Below the pieces are notes generated by a model. That model worked only from the letters and a program-made list of their open reading frames with translations. It did not search any database and had not been told where the DNA came from. A DNA stretch of 64,000 nt, from NCBI GenBank assembly GCA_017871115.1, contig JAFCIZ010000006.1, positions 1,612,001-1,676,000 of the forward strand, given 5' to 3'. The stretch is from Cunninghamella blakesleeana. Lineage: Eukaryota > Mucoromycota > Mucoromycetes > Mucorales > Cunninghamellaceae. Shown piece by piece: positions 1 to 11,594 of this stretch (position 1 is its first letter; each line of letters starts with the position of its first letter). The position numbers and the translations under genes are program-made.

Positions 1-2211
1 GTTACTTTCGTCGATCTTGTCATCCAAATGCTGAATTACGTACTATGGTCTTTCCTTCATCAACATCAAATGATACTACTGTTACTGCTACTTCTACTTT
101 AATGGATCAAGGTGATCATCATAAATCAATAAGATTAGGTGTTTTTACTCGTACAGCAATAAATGAAGGAGAAGAAATTACTTTAGGTTGGAATTGGCAA
201 AAAGGGCATATTTCATGGCGTAAAAATGTAGAATGGTATCGATCATCCTCTCAATCAGATACGACAACAACAACACAAAATAGAACGTTTAGTCATGATA
301 CAAAAGAGGATTCATTACAACATTATAAATATAATCAACATAAAATAGATGAAAAATTAGAACTTAAATCACAATATGCTATCGAACAAATGATAGAAAA
401 GTTTGATGATGAATTTGGAAGTTGTGCTTGTGGTGATAGAGATGTATGTTTGATTGAACAATTAAGACTAGAGTGTTTTAACTACCATCACGACAAGAAT
501 ATTGATATGAATTTACAAGCTAATGGTAGTCTTTCTGATAATTTAGAATTGACTTCTTTGCCACATCACCAAGAAACTGGGAAAACTTTACAACATTCAC
601 GACAAATTATTGTAACTCCTAGTAATAATAACAGCAATAGTAATTTGTATAAAATGGGAAATGAAAAAGCAACAACAGCAACGATTAATTCACCTGCACC
701 TGGTTCTGTTGAAGATAATATTGATATCGATGTGACTTCCATGTCTCCTATTACAAGAAGCCCTGTTCTGACTAATCCTATTTTAGCTCAAGTTAAAAAA
801 GCAGCAACATTAGATGGTGATGATGAATTAGATATAGATAGTGATATTGATATCGGGGAAGAAATACCAAATACAGCTGATGCACCTATGAATAAAGAAA
901 AAGAAAAAAATGAAGAAGGAAAAAAACTGAGTACAGGTCAAGATGCAAGTCCTATTTCCTCTTCATCTTCTGGTATATCTGATTTAGAATCTGCTAATAG
1001 TGGTAGTGTTGGTGATGATCATAATGATAGCAATAAAAAAAGAAAGTTGATGGTTAAATCAGAATCAAAAGAGGATAGTCATGGTAATATTGTATTATGG
1101 AAGAAATCTATGGTGACAAATAAAAAACCATCCGTATTACCATTCAAAAAAGCATGGTCCAAGAATTTTTCTCAACGCGATTTAAAGCTAGATAATGATA
1201 CAAATAAAACCTCTACTTTAATAGGTAAAGAGATTAAAAAAAAAAAAATGAAAATAATTACTATGATTATTATTACAATAATAATAATAAAACTATAGTT
1301 AATAGTATAGTAAATAATATACCTATCTTTATGAATATTCATATTAATATTCGTATTCAAATTTTTATTTATTTTTCTTCTTCATAGTGTCTGATATCAA
1401 AATACAAGAAAAATCATATATTAGTAGTTCAACAACAAAATTAGATATCTCTTCATCTTCAGCTTCTTATGGATCAATACCTAATCAACATAATAATAAT
1501 AGTAATAGCAATAGTGCATTGATGAAAAGCGGTCCTTCTTCCAATAACAAAACAGAGACCGATTTAGATGATGGTGAATTGAGTGACGCAAGTTCTGCTT
1601 CAACAATTCCTTTAGAAGAAGATGACAGAAACTGGAGTTTGAGATCAGCTAATCATAAATTAACAACAAGTGGACTTAATAATCAACCTGATACAATTAC
1701 CTCTGTTCATAAAAATAATAATAGTAACAATTTAGAATCATCATCATCATCACCGTCATCACCCATCACAACATCGGTAGATACAACAAATAAATTACAA
1801 CAGCATAATAATAATAATAATAATAGTAATAATAATAATAATAATAATGAAAACAGTAATAATAATAATGACATAACAAATGCTGTTGTAGATAAAGACA
1901 GCAAAAATTATATATCCGATACCAAATCTATATCACCTAATAATATAAATGATCCATCTAAAAACCAACCTGAATTAGTCTCTTCATCATTATCATCACC
2001 ACCACCGTCAACAATAACAACAACAACAACAAATATATCTACGGCCAAAAATGAATCATCTTTTTCTTCCTCTTCCCCTTCCCCTTCAGTAACTCACCTT
2101 GAAATAAATGATAATAAAGATGTAGATCAATCAAAACCAACAAAAGTCAAAGTTTCACTACAGGAATATTTATCAAGAAGATTGGCAAATCAAGATCCTC
2201 CTTCACAATAA
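1..2211 (+). CDS. SET3/SETD5-type SET-domain protein, 3' part of gene
   Basis: The gene runs off the left edge; the frame is open from base 3. The first residues, YFRRSCHPNAELRT, followed by GVFTRTAINEGEEITLGWNW, match the end of the SET domain in the Set3/Set4/SETD5/MLL5 group, where RRSC-PNAE replaces the usual NH-C-PN core. A Cys pair follows (CACGDRDVC). Exon 1 ends at 1224, an intron of 163 bp (GTAAAG...CATAG) is removed, and exon 2 runs 1388-2211; the split codon GTG restores the frame. The rest is Ser/Asn/Asp-rich and probably disordered, ending in a basic KVKVSLQEYLSRRLANQ tail. In yeast, Set3 is the scaffold of a histone deacetylase complex and this SET group is thought to lack strong methyltransferase activity; a similar chromatin role here is inference. 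The N-terminal PHD finger expected for the family lies outside the window. Confidence 0.8.
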
Positions 2212-2837
2212 TGGATTATGTATATGAGATTTCTATACATATATTTTTTTTTTTTTTTTTTTTTTACTTTTGTACATGAATTTTATTTTATTTTTAACTT
2301 CCTTTAGGTTTGCATCTTTTGTTCTATTTTTTTTTACCTTTTTAATTTTTTTTAATAGTAATATTATTACTCTATTTTTTTTTAATATCATTGAATTAAT
2401 TAATCTCTCTCTTTCTCGCTTTTCTCTTCTTTTCTTTTTTTTCCTTTCAATATTAATTTGTATGATAATAAAATGTTTAGTATTGGGAACATATTATGTT
2501 TTTTGCTTTTAGTGTCACCATTTTTCATGCTTAAAAAATATATAGTCGGAACATGAATTTAAATATCAACCTAACTTTTTTTTTTTTTTCCATTTTGTTT
2601 CTTTTCTTTCTTTCCTCTTTCCATATATTTTTATTTTATTTTATTAACATCCTTCTCCTCTTCTCTCTTCCTCCCCCCAAGATAAAGCCATATATAGGTA
2701 AATATATATTTTTATGTAATGTATGTATTATAAATATTTCAATCTATTCTTCCTATTGGAAAAAAAAAACTTGTTTTTTTGATTTATTTATTTTTCTTTC
2801 TTTCTTTTTTTTGTTATTATTTTTTATTTTTTTCAAG

Positions 2838-4651
2838 ATGTCATCCTCAACTGATTCTGTTACTTATATTCCATCTTCACCTCCTCTAGAAAATCCTACT
2901 TTAAAAACTATACCACCTATTGTACAACCAGTACCTATGGAAGCTACAAGTAACGAATATGGTCAGCGACACTCTATTCCAAAGACTTCTCTTAGTCATC
3001 CCATAAAGTATGTTTTAATACATATATATATGAATTTATAAATATAAGAAAAAGAAAACTAGATACATAGATGAAAAAGATAAAATGTATATACATTTAT
3101 ATATACATATATATGGGAAGAATATTAATAATACAAATATATATTTCTCTTTCTTATTTTTTATTTTTATTTTAATATATAGTATCAGTTGGATATTACC
3201 AAATGAATATAACTCTTTATTATCTTACTGTCAATTACCTAAGCAAATGGATATACTTGACTTGACCAATCCTGTTATTGAAATGCAATTAGGGCCTCAA
3301 ATCGAACAAGCCAATTATCATTGCCAAAAGGAATCCATTCAATTAATAGGGAATTTGGCCTTAAGTTCTTGTCCAGGTAAAAAAGTAAGATTATCGGGTC
3401 CTGTACGTGGGAGAGCTGCTATTAATCGTGATCTTGATTTGGATTTTACTCGGATGAAGTCTTTTGGTATTACTACTCTTGTTTGGTAAAACAAATATAT
3501 CCTTTTTTATTTATTGTTATTATTATATTATTTAAATAATAATAATAATAATAATAATAATAACCAAGTAACACACATACATGTACATGAAAAAAAGTTT
3601 TTTAATTTAATTATTAATATATATATATATGTTTATTTATTTATTTATTCAATATCATAGTTGTCTTGATGATAACGAATTGGAATTCTTGGGTGCACCT
3701 TGGGAAACTTACTCTACTATAGCAAAGAAATATGACTTGGAAGTGTTTAGATTACCAATGGTGGAAGGTAGTTGCCCGGATACTTTGGAAGAAGTGGATG
3801 TGCTTGTAAATAAAGTGAATGAGAAAATTTATCGAGGCGAAAATGTATTAACTCATTGCCGTGGTGGTAAATTAATATATATAGATATATAAATATATAA
3901 ATAAAAAAATATAAATATAAATATATAAATAAAAAAAAAATATAAATATAAATATACTGGATAAATTTTAATTTACCTTTTTTATTTGCCTTTTCCTTGT
4001 TATTATTCTATTTCTCTTTATGATTTAGGGGTAGGACGAGCTGGCTTGTTCGCCTGTTGCTGGTTGATTAATAATATGTTTTGCCATTCTGCAGAACGTG
4101 CTGTTCGATTTATTCGTGCAAGACGTAGCCCTAAAGCGATTGAAACCATGCGTCAAGCTGAATTTGTAATACATTATGCTCAATTCATTCATAATAAATT
4201 AAACCAGCGTCACCACCATCAACAGCAGCAACAATCAGAACAAGATTATCATCAAAATCAACATCATCATCAACAGCAGCAAGGTGAAGAATATTATATT
4301 AGTCATTATAATCATCATGGTAATGCCAATGCTAATGATAATACTAATATGTATCACCAAAATAACAGCAACAGCAGCAGCAACAACAACAATAATAATA
4401 ACAATAATAATAATAACAACAACAACAGCAATAATAATAATAATAATAATAATAATCCACTGTCGTCTTCTCCTCCATCAAGTCAAACTCCAATATCAAA
4501 ACAAATTTCATATAAACCATTAAGAATGAAACACACTGATCAAACTCTTTCTGTTCCTTCTGTTGTAGATATTAGTAATTTGGAACGATCTATGTGTAAC
4601 AATTACCCTTTATCAAATAATACTACCTATTATAATAATAATTCTTTATAG
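2838..4651 (+). CDS. CDKN3/KAP-like dual-specificity protein phosphatase
   Basis: Four exons, 2838-3007, 3183-3485, 3661-3866 and 4029-4651, give 433 residues, with codons split cleanly at each intron. The signature HCRGGVGRAG (about residues 223-232, catalytic Cys about 224) is the Cx5R loop of cysteine phosphatases. It is interrupted by intron 3 just after HCRG. The preceding PMVEGSCPD segment aligns with the general-acid region of the KAP (CDKN3) family, which dephosphorylates cyclin-dependent kinases on the T-loop Thr. The real substrate is unknown. After the domain (from about residue 275) the protein turns into a His/Gln and then Asn tract of more than 100 residues, not expected in the family. 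The ATG at 2838 follows a T-rich leader and is the first in frame. Confidence is high for phosphatase, moderate for the KAP subgroup. Confidence 0.8.
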
Positions 4652-6423
4652 TTGATCTTTTTTTCTATTTTTATTTTTTATATACGTACATAGTATATAG
4701 TATATATATACTTACCTTTGCTATTTTTCTTTTATTTTTCTTTATATTATTATTTTTATCGTTCTTTATTTTATTACTGGATAATATAAATTTGTAATTG
4801 CTTTCTGATATTTTTACTTTCTTTTATTCTATAATATATGTTGCTAAGAAATCTATCATAATTAAAAAAAAATGGATTCGAATATCTTTTTTTTATATGC
4901 CAATTTTTTAAATCTACATATTGAAAAAAAAGGAAATATATATATATATGTGTATTGTATGGAATTTTCTATAAACAAAAATTAAAAAAAAAAGAATTTG
5001 CTTTTATATATTTTGTAAATATATTCTCTGATCTACATTCTAATAAAAAGGTTACTTAGACTTTCCCATATGACTTGGTCACCTGCTTTTTATATTACTC
5101 TATATGGAATAATATATATCTAGAAATGTCTAGAAATGTATGAGTAGATTAATAATGTATTTCTAGATTAATGTATTTTTAGATTAATTTATCGATGTAT
5201 TTATCTCTCTTTTTATTTTATTTTATCATTATATATAAGTATATAGTTATACCATTAAATAAATAATCATGAAATGGATTTGAAACTAGTGTGCTGTTTA
5301 ATGGTATTCTGAAAATCCGTAAAATGGTTACGAATATCTAGACATGTGAGTCTGCTCTATACTTCCTTTCCTTGATAATTTCTACTAGATTTCTAACCAT
5401 ACTTTGAACAAATAATCTTTGTTTAGACAGCTAATATTAATTGGTTACTTTAATATATAATAAAAAGTAGATAAATAGTTGTTGAAATCTTATTAAATAT
5501 TATTAAGCCATCATCAAAACGATAAACATAATAGGGATAAAGATAATTATAAAATAAAAATTTTCCAAATAAAAGAATATGATCATTAGAATTCATTGAG
5601 CTCACTGGAACCAATTATAAGAATTGGCTATATACAGATATGAAATGGCTCGTAATATCAAGGGTAATTAGTAAAACATCATTACCAATGAGTATAAAAC
5701 ACGGACTGTAGTTATTAATATAAGTGATCAATAGAAATCATAAAAAGCATTATTACTGGAAATCATTAAAAATTAATTATAAATAATAAAAAATAAATAT
5801 AAAACCAATATATATGCGTCCATTTCTATTAATTCAAATAAAATAAATTCGCAGGCTGGTTTCATTATTCAACAGCAATAATATAACGCTCTAGCACAAA
5901 AAGAAAAAAAAAAAAAAAATCAAAAAAAGAACTTTACTGGACACAATATACTAATAATGAGAAGATTAAAAAGATCTATTTTATTAGTTCGATATATATT
6001 AGAATGTTGCACTACGATATATACATACATGTATGTAATAAATATTGAAAGTAGTACCTATCATAAAATAAATAATCTTTGGTAAACGAATATAATTCAT
6101 TTGAAAAATAAAACAAAGTAAAATCAATAGTGAAGAAAAAAATAAAAAATAAAATAAAACGGTATACAAAACGACGGGAAATTGATACATAAAAAGAATG
6201 AAGTATAAATGACTTTATTTTCTTTTTAAATAGGAAAATGGCTGTTATCATTAATATTACACATAGATTAATGAGAATAACTTTTTCATAATTCTATTGA
6301 AAAAGAAAAAGGAAATATTGGTGTATATATACAAATTGATATAGAGGGGAATATACATAGCTTTATTTTTTATTTTTTTAAAATAGAATGATTATTCTTA
6401 TTAAGATCATAATATAATGTAAA
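4652..6423. other. Gene-free AT-rich interval
   Basis: This stretch separates two convergent genes, the phosphatase and capping protein beta, so no promoter is needed for either. It holds A/T tracts, no open frame with a recognisable product, and one short segment (5583-5732) that resembles the start of a Copia-type gag (listed separately). Nothing else was recognised. Confidence 0.5.
5583..5732 (+). mobile_element. Possible relic of a Ty1/Copia gag start
   Basis: One frame reads EFIELTGTNYKNWL followed by YTDMKWLVISRVIS and then a stop. LTG-NY--W---M is the pattern at the beginning of many Copia gag proteins. Stops occur just before and after it, and I could not find a protease, integrase or reverse transcriptase segment, nor convincing LTRs. 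It is therefore at most a decayed fragment. The match is short and could be chance. Confidence 0.3.
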
Positions 6424-7741
6424 TTAATGGGCATTTCTTTCCATAAGTCTACCAACAAGTTCTTGTTGAATTCTTGCTTGTTGTCTACTTTCTTCCAATG
6501 AACCCAAACTACGTAAATCATTCACAATATCTTTAGTTTTTCCAAAATAAACTTCTTGTAAAGAATTTCTCATTTTCGATTCCATATCTTCCACCATACG
6601 ACCAACATTTGCAATATGAGCAGATGGATCATCTACAGGAAAATCTTGTTCGGCCTAGAAAGGAAAAAAAAAGATAGAATAAAAAGAGATGTATATAAGT
6701 AAGTAAATTCTTTTATACATCATCATCATTCTATTATTATTATTATTATTATTATTATTAAAATTTCATAATGTTTAATGCTGTATTTACTTGGCGAGTC
6801 ATGCTACCACTTAAATTTAAATTGCCTAATTCTTGATTATTAGTGATCATATAAAGTAAAATAGTTGAAGTTAATTTATAGTGTGCAGTACGTCCACGTT
6901 CTTGTACTTCGAATACATGAATTGAGTCCCAAGCACCTTTCATTCTTCTAACACCATCACCCACTTTTTATTAAAAAATAATAAAAGAGATCATATATAA
7001 AGAAATATATAAAATACGTCGATAAATATGAGAATGATTTCTTGTATATACTATTCAAGTATGTATTTATTATTATTATTATTAATATTTACCTTTTTTT
7101 ATTAAAACGACCACAGCAAATTTATCTTCAATATCAAAAGTATATACAGAAGAAACACCACCTTCATAATAAAGTTCGCGATAAGTGTCAAAAGCTTCAT
7201 TAGCAGCCACTTCTAATTTACGTAAAGTAGGTGATGGAATAGCACCATCAGGTAACTCAGGGTCATAGGTATTACTCCAAGGTGATCTATTTATTATTAG
7301 AAGAAAAATAAAAAAGAAGAATAGATGATAAATATAAAAAAAATATATTAGTATCAATAATAATAATAATAAAACAAAGTAAGAAGAATAACAGATAATA
7401 AAACAAAATAGTACTATGGTTTTTATTTTTACCTATAAGAATCACCATCTCGGTTATAATCACATATAAGATAGTCTTTGCCAGTTTGAGTACATTGTTT
7501 TACTTTTAAAGGTTGGTCAATAGCTGAAAGTAAATCATCTACCAAGTCAGGATGAACTAATTCTAAAAGTTTAGACAAGTTTTCTTCAACGTTTTGGGGA
7601 GGAAGACGACGCATCAAGTCCAAAGCACAATCATATTGGTCATCCTATTTTATTTTTTAATAAGAATATAAATATATATTTATACGATGTATAAATAAAT
7701 AAAATAAAAAGAATATTTTATTTATTTAATTGTGTAAAAGT

Positions 7742-7772
<31 letters not shown>

Positions 7773-7774
7773 AT
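6424..7774 (-). CDS. CAP2: F-actin-capping protein subunit beta
   Basis: Five exons on the minus strand: 7772-7774, 7433-7644, 7093-7286, 6791-6963 and 6424-6654. They total 270 residues against about 270-290 in the family. The sequence begins [18 protein letters not shown] after the start Met and contains [17 protein letters not shown] and [13 protein letters not shown], all diagnostic for CapZ beta. With the alpha subunit it caps the barbed ends of actin filaments in cortical patches. The first coding exon is just the ATG, placed directly before a GTAAAT donor; the next exon opens in phase 0 with Asp. No in-frame ATG exists in exon 2 upstream of the conserved LMRRLPP, which supports this unusual start. 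The C-terminal part is helical and ends RLMERNAH. Confidence 0.93.
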
Positions 7775-8202
7775 TCTTATTTATTTTAACGTGTATATCT
7801 TATTAAAGAGAAAGAGAGAGGAATGAGAAAGAAGTAAAAAATTAAAATTTAATGCCCGCTCTTTTTTTTATCATTTTATACGTGTTTTTGTTCCCTTCTC
7901 TTCTTGTTTATCTTCTTTTATTTTCATTTTAAAAAAAAACGTTATTATTTTTAATAGTATAATTTATTATGATTAATACTTGTTGAATAATAAAAAATTA
8001 TCTCGACTTGTACAGAATTATAAAAAAGAAAAAAAAAATGCATATATTTTAGTGCTTTAAAATAAAAATTGATCAAGTTTTAAAAAAGAAATGGTAGTTA
8101 AAACCCAGTTGGTGGCTTTTTTTTTAAATGTTTTTTATCAAGAAAAATATCCTTTTTTCTTCTTCTCTTTCTTCTTTCTCTTACTTTTGTTATATTTACA
8201 CG

Positions 8203-8818
8203 ATGGAAAACTCTGAAGGCAGACTCGTTGATCTTTACATTCCTCGCAAGTGGTAAGTTTATTTTTTGATATTATTTAAACTACCATTTTATTTTTCGAT
8301 GCATATATATATATATTTATATCTATTTCAATATGAATTTATTTTTATTTTTATTTTTATTGTTTTTTTCTTCTTTTGATACTTATAGTTCAGCCACCAA
8401 CCGTCTTATCACTGCTAAGGATCACGCTTCCATTCAAATCAACATTGCTGATGTTGATGCTGAAGGTCGTGCCCTCAACACCTTTGCCACTTATGCTCTC
8501 TCTGGTTTCGTCCGTAAAGAAGCTGAAGCTGATGATTCCATCAACCGCCTTGCTTCTCAAGATGGTTGTAAGTATTATTTTTATTTTTATTAGGGGATTA
8601 GACAAATAATAATAATAATATAATGCATCATTTTCATTTTATACTCACTTTTTTTATTTTCATTACATATATGTATTTACTTTACCATTATTCACCAACT
8701 CCATCACATCATCAATATCAACATTTATTAATACCAACAACATAAAATTCATTATTATTATTATCAACATAATCATCAATTAATAGTCTTAAAGAACGTC
8801 TGGTCTTACCAACAATAA
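8203..8818 (+). CDS. RPS21: 40S ribosomal protein eS21
   Basis: Three exons, 8203-8252, 8389-8567 and 8787-8818, encode 86 residues; the yeast protein has 87. [40 protein letters not shown] and the end LKNVWSYQQ are near-identical to fungal eS21. It is a small-subunit protein. The last exon is only 32 bp and follows a 219 bp intron; its first codon is split (T/TC, Phe). Codons such as CTC, GCC, GTC and AAC are clearly more frequent than in neighbouring genes, as expected for a highly expressed gene. A long T/C-rich leader lies directly before the ATG. Confidence 0.95.
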
Positions 8819-9331
8819 ATTTTTTTTTTCAAGTCAATCATTCTAATTCATTGATCCATTTTTTTTTTATATATGTATTTGATTTGATTAAAAATAAAAA
8901 AAAGGCATTATCCATTTATTTTTTTTAATATCTCTCTCCTTTCCTCCCTTTTTTTTTTGATAATTGTGAATCTTTTTTTTTATTTGATAGATTTTGTAAA
9001 ATATGCTAAATGTGTTTAGAAAGAAAATAAATAAATATAAATAATTGAATGGTTTATTTATACTTTTAAACTTTATATATACTATTCTAAAAAAAGTATA
9101 AATCAATTAGCATTAATTTTAATAATAGTAAACAATTGCAGTTTTTTTTTATTAGTATTATAAAGTAAAAAGTAAAAGAGATGAAAATAATAAATACAAT
9201 GCGTATGATAATAATATTAAAAAAATAGAAAGAAGAGAGATAGAGATAGAAATGAAAAGTAAGGAATATATATATGCATATATATATATATATATGTATT
9301 ACAAAAAACATCTATTTTTTTTTTTTAAAAA

Positions 9332-9374
<43 letters not shown>

Positions 9375-9447
9375 GATACGTATTAAGGATATAAAGGAAA
9401 AGTTGGTAATCATTCTAAAAAAAAGAAAAGGTTGTTATAAACAGTTA
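8819..9447. other. Convergent 3' interval with TA microsatellite
   Basis: The eS21 gene and the LEA2-like gene end towards each other here. The interval contains A/T tracts and a (TA)n run at about 9333-9369. The small open frames in it translate to simple-sequence peptides. No gene is supported. Confidence 0.5.
9333..9369. repeat. (TA)n microsatellite
   Basis: An uninterrupted alternation of T and A of about 37 bp. Similar but separate TA runs occur at about 11550-11591 and 23635-23666. Confidence 0.8.
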
Positions 9448-10699
9448 TTAAAGTGAAGGGCAACTAATGGTTTCATTAGTAACTTGTCTACTAGGCCAAG
9501 CAATACCAGCCATATAAATATCCATGATAACAGTAATGTTAAGATAGTTTTTTTGAGAAGGAGAAGGTAAAACAATTCGAAGAGTATTACAAGCGCTGGC
9601 CAAATCCAGTAGAGTTTCATCGTTCTGTCTCTGTTTTGTATAATTGACATTGAAATCAACCACAAGCAATTGGCCCGAAGAACGAGGATCTAAGGTTGTA
9701 TAGCCTAAATGGCCTCTTCCAAAGACATCGCTTGTATCTTGATCAGCAATTTGTACATCTAAACCTCGTATAGCATGACGGATCCAATTAGGATTATTGT
9801 TAACGGTCAAATTCACAGTCCAAGCTGCAGTAACCTTAACTTCATCATTTATTATAATGTTAGTACTTGCATCAACACCCGAAAATGTTATTTCTGGGAA
9901 TCGGGGTACCAAGAAATACAATAGCAATGTCAAAGCAGGAATAAAAATACCAAGAAGAATCATCCATGTTTGTAAATATAGACCACAGCATTTTCTTTTT
10001 TTATTCTTTTGTTTACGAAGCATCTGATTCATAATATATTTTTCGGGATCAATGCTTTTAGGCGAAGTTTGTCTTGGTTCATTTTGTTGAGACATATCTA
10101 CGCTTAAATTATCATGTAGCATTGAGCCTATTCCTTGCATATGGGTATTATCGTCTTCTACATATATGGTGGCTAGTGATTTTTGTGGATCATGACGATG
10201 ATGGGAGTATGGTAAATAAGAATTGGCTCTTTGATATGTAATAGGATTATTATGATTGTTGATATTATTATTGATATTATTGTTACTATTGTTATTATTA
10301 TTATTATTAATATTATTGGTAGTATTCGTATTCGTATTATTTATTGTTCTTGTTTTAGCATAAGGATCGTCATGTATAGTTGAAGTCAAGTTTTGAGTTG
10401 TTGGTACTACGGTGTTTAATCTGGTTGTGCTACTATCAGAAGCTGTTCGTGAATGTAATACTTCCTGTCCAGAACCTATGGATAAATCTTTGATTATAAT
10501 AATAGTATATCATAATAGAAAATAAGAATGTAGCTATATAATTAATAAATTGGTTTAATAAATAAGGATTATATTAAAATCAAAAAATAAAGTAATGATT
10601 ACCACTAGGCTGTGATTTATGTACTCGATAAGGGTCTATATATTCATTTGTTGGTGATTCCGTTGAATAATGTAAATAATTATTAGAAGTTGATTTCAT
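9448..10699 (-). CDS. LEA2/NHL-like single-pass membrane protein
   Basis: Two exons, 10603-10699 and 9448-10475, encode 374 residues. The start at 10699 is chosen because the overlapping upstream ATG hits a stop after seven codons, while this frame runs on through the splice (G/GT, Gly). The N-terminal 195 residues are polar and contain an Asn run. A basic stretch KNKKRKCC then precedes one membrane helix (about residues 202-222, TWMILLGIFIPALTLLLYFL). The outer part, with VTAAWTVNLTVNNNPN and FNVNYTKQ, resembles the beta-sandwich of LEA2 (WHy/LEA14) proteins, and has several N-x-T sites. A type II topology is inferred. Comparable fungal proteins are mostly uncharacterised, so no function is assigned. 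Confidence 0.6.
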
Positions 10700-11420
10700 T
10701 ATTCATAGGGTGTAAAAAATAAGGTAATTTTTTTTTATATAAAAAAAAAACGTAAAAAAAAAGAAAAAGTGAGGAAAAAAAAAAAAATTGTAATAAGAAA
10801 AAGGAAAAGAAAGAAAAAAAGAGAGAGAAAGAAAAAAAAAAAAGGAATTTTTTTTTTACTTTTTTAATTTATGAATCTCCGCTTTCCAATGGATTTTGGA
10901 CATTAATATATATTTTGCAATTCTTAAACAACAAGGTTTTTTTTTCCATTATTATCATATATTATTAAACAATTGATAAAAGATTGTAATAACATTAATA
11001 TTTAGGATTATAATCAAACAAGTATTAAGAGTGAGTGTGTGAAAACAATATATATATATATTTTTATAAAATAAAATAAATAAATGATATAAGCATATAT
11101 ATATATATATATATATAAATACATAAATATAAATATATATAAATGAAAAGAACACCTTTCCTCCCTCATCCCTCCCACCTTACTTTTTCTTCCTCCCCCC
11201 CCCCCCCCCTCCTCTTTGAGTTAAAATTCCATTTTTAACTTTGTACAACATAGTTATTTTTTCATCTTTTTAACTCTCGACCCCCAATTTTAAAGAAACG
11301 TCATGTGCTTTGTATCCTTTTTGCCGATAATTTCCAAGGAACTTGGTTTTTTTTTTTATAAAATTGAGAAAAAAAAGAAAAAGAAGAAATAATTGAATCA
11401 TAAGCTTACTTTATTAAAGT

Positions 11421-11452
<32 letters not shown>

Positions 11453-11542
11453 TATGTTCAATGGTTCCTGGGTGATATGTTTATATAATCATTCATGAAT
11501 CTTAAAAAACATAACATTGGAACTCAGTATAGTACACCTTTT

Positions 11543-11594
<52 letters not shown>

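Noticed and set aside
2270..2512. Hydrophobic ORF before the phosphatase
   Set aside because: Poly-T leader sequence without an ATG-supported conserved product.
3499..3508. Second ATATCCTTT string, in a phosphatase intron
   Set aside because: It lies inside a normal GT-AG intron whose GTAAAA donor is needed for the frame; taken as chance occurrence.
5999..6251. Overlapping minus-strand ORFs in the gene-free gap
   Set aside because: A/T-rich shadow frames with no recognisable motif.
11195..11210. C-tract as possible i-motif or origin
   Set aside because: A single short homopolymer with no flanking structure; simple repeat is enough explanation.
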